NCBI RefSeq assembly: GCF_900156915.1
Contig: NZ_LT732535.1
Coordinates: 2,615,211-2,679,210, forward strand
Reading direction: 5' to 3'
DNA from: Sediminibacillus massiliensis
GTDB lineage: Bacteria; Bacillota; Bacilli; Bacillales; Amphibacillaceae
DNA length: 64,000 nucleotides
The notes under the pieces are model-generated. The model was not told the DNA's origin and did not search any database. It worked only from the letters and a program-made list of their open reading frames with translations. Position numbers and translations under genes: made by a program. This document shows positions 61,145 to 64,000 of the stretch, piece after piece. The number at the start of each line of letters is the position of its first letter. The first letter of the stretch is position 1.

Positions 61145-61750
61145 TTACTTATTCATGCTGGAAAGGAAATCTCCCAATAAGTCTTCTTCTTCCTCCGGGC
61201 TTTCCTCTTCTTCGCCATGCAAATCGCTGCCCAAATTCTCGAGGCTGAAATTGTTTAAATCATCTTCCGAATTTACGTCCCAGTCATCGACCGCTTCTTC
61301 CTGGGCTGCCGCCGCAGGAATTTCCTCCGGAGTTTGATATTTTTCAGGATCGGCAGGCATTGGAGGAATCTCATCTTCCTGCAGGTATAATGCTTCATCG
61401 ATATCGTAAGCGTTACTGTTCAATGAAGCCAGCAATGTAGTGGCACGCATCGGATCCATCAACAAGTGGTATAAAATACTGCCGATTAACGCTTCCGAAT
61501 GCTCATGCTTCAACCAGTTCCGCTGCTCCTTTGTTAATTGCCGGGGCAAAGGAATGGTGACTGTCTCTTTTTGTTTGGAACGGGATTCATTGACACCCTG
61601 CAAAACGAATTGGGCAATCCTGCTGGAAAAGTTTCTTCGCTCTGTTTCTTTAAGTTGCTGTAGTTGTTTTAAAAGATGCTCAGGAGTATCAGAGGGGACA
61701 CGAAAGGTAATCGATTGTCCCCGTTCAATACTTTTCTTAGAGTCTCTCAT
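61145..61750 (-). CDS. parR: ParR-like centromere-binding adaptor
   Basis: A 201-residue protein encoded directly after the actin-like gene. The N-terminal part (GQSITFRVPSDTPEHLLKQLQQL, then RRNFSSRIAQFVLQGV) looks like a ribbon-helix-helix DNA-binding domain: a short beta strand followed by two helices. The C-terminal third is very acidic and ends LLGDFLSSMNK, a short amphipathic helix of the kind ParR proteins use to grip the ParM filament end. Position, size and plan fit ParR; sequence likeness to known ParR proteins is not checked. ATG follows AGGATGAG. Confidence 0.72.
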   Translation of the reverse strand: MRDSKKSIERGQSITFRVPSDTPEHLLKQLQQLKETERRNFSSRIAQFVLQGVNESRSKQKETVTIPLPRQLTKEQRNWLKHEHSEALIGSILYHLLMDPMRATTLLASLNSNAYDIDEALYLQEDEIPPMPADPEKYQTPEEIPAAAAQEEAVDDWDVNSEDDLNNFSLENLGSDLHGEEEESPEEEEDLLGDFLSSMNK

Positions 61751-61761
61751 TTAATCTCATC

Positions 61762-62937
61762 CTATTTAGATGAAGAAACCTCTTGTTTCTCATCCTTTTT
61801 CTCTTTTTTGTTTTTACGGATAAAATCTGAAACCAACTTATAGTAAGCGTTAGCCATCATCCAGATGCTCTCATTCTCGTCTTCAAAAAATTCAATGTTG
61901 AACCCGTCCAGGCTGTTGTTCAGTGATTTCAAGTAATCTTTAAGGACAGCAGATCCACCGCCTACAAAATAACAGATTTCTGTTTGAGAGTTTCTCTGCC
62001 AAACATTCCGCAGGTAACGGTATTCCTTCTTCGCAAGCTCCAGAAGAATCCTGTCTGTAATGTCATGGACACTTGTCCTGCTTCCTTTCACCATAATATG
62101 GTGGCGGTTGTTCTTTCTAGTAATGATATCAACGACTTCCCGACGGCTGTCTAACTCGACTCCATGTTTGGTATAGATCTCTTCACGAATAGCTTCTAAT
62201 GATTCCGAAACACCCAAATTGAATCCTTGCGCCTTATCATCATCGACATTACGGTTTCTGATCACTGCAATATCTGTGGAAAGACCGCCGATATCCTGGA
62301 TAAGGATTTGTTTATCGATTAGATCTTTATTAATAATATTCAAGTCATTATCCATAACAAGGTTCACAAATGCAGCAAAACCTTCCGGATATACTTTTAC
62401 CTCATCGAACTTTATATTTACTTTCTTGCCCTGGTATTTAGGTGTAACCAAAAACTCTACCTGATGCACAGAACCCAGTAGTTTAGAGCGGTAACCTACA
62501 TCTTTTCCTTCTTTCACTTCACGCAAAGGAAGTCCCGTACCCAATGTGTAATTAGCTTCAAGCACGTCATTCTTAACCGATTTGAACTCACCATTTGTTA
62601 CAGAATCAAGTGCCAATGAAGCAAACATCATCACCAATGTTTGATCTTCTTCTGATTTGCTGCTTCCAGGATCCAGTTCAGTAGAGTTGGTAGCTTTCGT
62701 TGCAAGATTACCCACCCGGTAGATGGCATTGTTTTCTTTTAGTGCTGGTGAGTGCACTCGTATATGTAAATTATCTATTGGATCCTTATCATCCAGCTCT
62801 TCAATCCCGATTACAGGACGATCTTCTATATCTCTCGCAATTACGTTAGGAATATAAAGTTCCGATTCCATCTTCCCGAAATTGGCCTTTAACGCATCAT
62901 TACCTACGTCAACCGCTGCTATTCTTGAATTTGACAT
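61762..62937 (-). CDS. parM: ParM/Alp-family actin-like plasmid segregation protein
   Basis: A 391-residue bacterial actin homologue. Phosphate loop 1 is DVGNDALK (10-17), phosphate loop 2 is IQDIGGLSTDIAVI and the adenosine motif is YFVGGGSAVLKDYL. The C-terminal tail is lysine-rich (RKNKKEKKDEKQE). It resembles the ParM/AlfA/Alp group of plasmid partition filaments of Bacillales. ATG follows GGAGAG. With the downstream ParR-like gene and the upstream repeat array it completes a type II partition locus. Such loci belong to plasmids, so the region may be an integrated or plasmid-derived segment. Confidence 0.88.
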   Translation of the reverse strand: MSNSRIAAVDVGNDALKANFGKMESELYIPNVIARDIEDRPVIGIEELDDKDPIDNLHIRVHSPALKENNAIYRVGNLATKATNSTELDPGSSKSEEDQTLVMMFASLALDSVTNGEFKSVKNDVLEANYTLGTGLPLREVKEGKDVGYRSKLLGSVHQVEFLVTPKYQGKKVNIKFDEVKVYPEGFAAFVNLVMDNDLNIINKDLIDKQILIQDIGGLSTDIAVIRNRNVDDDKAQGFNLGVSESLEAIREEIYTKHGVELDSRREVVDIITRKNNRHHIMVKGSRTSVHDITDRILLELAKKEYRYLRNVWQRNSQTEICYFVGGGSAVLKDYLKSLNNSLDGFNIEFFEDENESIWMMANAYYKLVSDFIRKNKKEKKDEKQEVSSSK

Positions 62938-63019
62938 TTATATAACTCTCCATTCTTTCATTTGAATTTTACTATTATTTACCTATTAATCTAACAATAT
63001 AAAATTTTGCCCCAATAGT

Positions 63020-63215
63020 CAATCATGCCTTTGTACTCATATTTGTTTGCTTGCACGCTTATTTGCATACAAAACAACTTTATTTGCACACATGCATACA
63101 TTTTTGCACGCTTCCTGTCATTCCAGTATGTGTTCATGTTTGTGTACATGTTTTCATAATTGCAAACAGTTTGTTTTCTTTTTGTGTGCATGCAAACAAT
63201 GTCGTAAACATGAGT
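63020..63215. repeat. Candidate parC centromere, TTGCAYRC-type repeats
   Basis: Upstream of parM a run of short repeats occurs: TTGCACGC, TTGCATAC, TTGCACAC, ATGCATAC and TTGCACGC between about 63051 and 63112, then the inverted forms GTATGTGTTCATG, GTGTACATG and GTGTGCATGCAAAC to about 63197. Spacing is about 10-20 bases. The place, between the parM promoter and upstream DNA, is where ParR-binding parC sites lie in type II systems. Two plus-strand reading frames over it are by-products. 63216-63545 holds nothing I can identify. Confidence 0.65.
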
Positions 63216-63549
63216 ATTTATATTACCCTCCTTTCATATTAATAGTTTTCATCCGCTTAATTCTAGTTGGTATCTGCTCCTTAATAAGATTCGTGTAAAA
63301 GCAATGCTTATGAATGTCCGTACCTAAAAGATTACTTGCTCCACATATACATTTGCCATTCGATCGAAGTTTAATGGATAAGGGATGCATTTTCTGTCAG
63401 GAAATAAATTAACGGAGATTCTAAAGAGATCTTAGAATACGTCCTCTTCTATGCTTCTAAAACATTTGGATAAATTTGTTGAATTACAAAAGATTTTGCA
63501 GGCGGGTTAATTTAGGCTGTTTTCACAAAGATTGTGTTTTCTGGATTAC

Positions 63550-64000
63550 ATAAAATGCGACATAACTAGCTTCACTAAACGTGACTTCCTACCATCCTTT
63601 TCGGATTGAGTGGTGGTCCAGCATTGTGTCTGTCAAGGTTCTCCCTAACAAAAAGAGAAAACTTTTACTAGAGATAGGCAGAACACGCAGACTCCTATGG
63701 GAATAGCAAAGGGCTTAGATTGGGCGAGTAATCGCAGTCCCACTAGTCCGAAGAACCCAAGTGATGGGTCTGTGTCTTCCAGTAAAGCTTCGCAGCAAAT
63801 TTCTCGACCCATGATTTTCGGTGGGACGAATAATCGCAGTCCCAAAGGGAGCAGGGAAGCTTATTCAAAGTAGTCACGTGGCTGAGGCCACGCCCGAGGA
63901 AAGCGAAGTGTTCTGCTGAAGCGTGAAATATCCACTTTACTATCTTCAGAACATAAGGAAGCCTCGCTGAAGTAAATTTTCAGTAGTTCGCAGTTTGTGT
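63550..64000. repeat. Dispersed non-coding repeat, copy 3
   Basis: Partly inverted relative to copies 1 and 2: CGACATAACTAG, CTTCCTACCATCCTTTTCGG and ATTGAGTGGTGG at 63558-63616 are the complement of the right end of copy 1. GCAGAACACGCAGACTCCT (about 63690) is the complement of bases 88-106. The block GTGGGACGAATAATCGCAGT, shared with copy 2, is present at about 63721-63741 and 63820-63840. The minus-strand reading frame at 63645-63845 is a by-product. The copy runs to the end of the window and may continue. Confidence 0.65.

Noticed and set aside
63047-63298. Two overlapping plus-strand frames rich in His and Cys
   Set aside because: They are translations of the TTGCAYRC repeat array upstream of parM. 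No ribosome site is present.
1-64000. tRNA, rRNA, prophage, insertion sequence or restriction genes
   Set aside because: None could be recognised on either strand. No transposase or integrase frame is present in spite of the dispersed repeats.

Overview
The window reads as the chromosome of a low-G+C Gram-positive bacterium of the Bacillaceae, probably one of the salt- or water-living genera. The reasons are AGGAGG-type ribosome binding sites, TTG and GTG starts, a pucABCDE operon in Bacillus order, a gas-vesicle operon in the Priestia (Bacillus) megaterium order, and a biofilm-type eps operon with a SinR homologue. Nearly everything lies on the minus strand; the one clear plus-strand gene is a mechanosensitive channel at 55132-56250. 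Genus-level placement is inference.

Layout from left to right. (1) 1-385, 11640-12180 and 63550-64000 carry three rearranged copies of a non-coding dispersed repeat. (2) 432-11459 is a purine salvage and breakdown block: amidase, xanthine dehydrogenase (pucE, D, C) with its cofactor proteins (pucB, A), an NMT1/THI5-type ABC importer and an 8-oxoguanine-deaminase-like amidohydrolase. The importer and the deaminase share an inverted repeat in their upstream regions. (3) 12254-18911 is a gas-vesicle operon, transcribed P-Q-A/B-R/O-N-F-G-L-S-K-J-small gene. Its GvpN carries a roughly 395-residue acidic extension, and a hairpin separates the shell gene from the accessory genes. (4) 19074-20051 is a membrane-anchored phosphoesterase.

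(5) 20103-31812 holds two RiPP modules back to back. The upstream one is a full paeninodin-type lasso-peptide cluster (cyclase, precursor, kinase, RRE, protease, nucleotidyltransferase, exporter). Its 44-residue precursor gene at 29729-29863 is very short and easily missed. The downstream one repeats kinase, RRE, exporter and nucleotidyltransferase around a different 56-residue Gly/Asn/Pro-rich precursor. It has no cyclase and no lasso protease, and carries an S26-type peptidase instead. I consider this second module the best candidate for an undescribed system.

(6) 32031-54828 is an exopolysaccharide region: epsA, epsB, an EAR-type RNA leader, epsC, glycosyltransferases, epsG, galE, epsL, epsM, epsN, a SinR/SlrR-type repressor, then an A+T-rich block of glycosyltransferases, a pyruvyltransferase, a flippase and an acyltransferase. 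Palindromes of the form GTTCTTTATAAAGAAC, which match the SinR operator, fill the spacer of the eps promoter. Related boxes recur before epsC and before both RiPP modules, so matrix and peptide production may be under one switch.

(7) 56286-60845 contains a stand-alone domain like the C-terminal half of archaeal dehydroquinate synthase, a small coiled-coil protein, an Asp/Glu racemase homologue, and an ATP-grasp plus MurE-like ligase pair of unknown product. (8) 61145-63215 is a ParM/ParR-like partition locus with an array of TTGCAYRC-type repeats in the centromere position.
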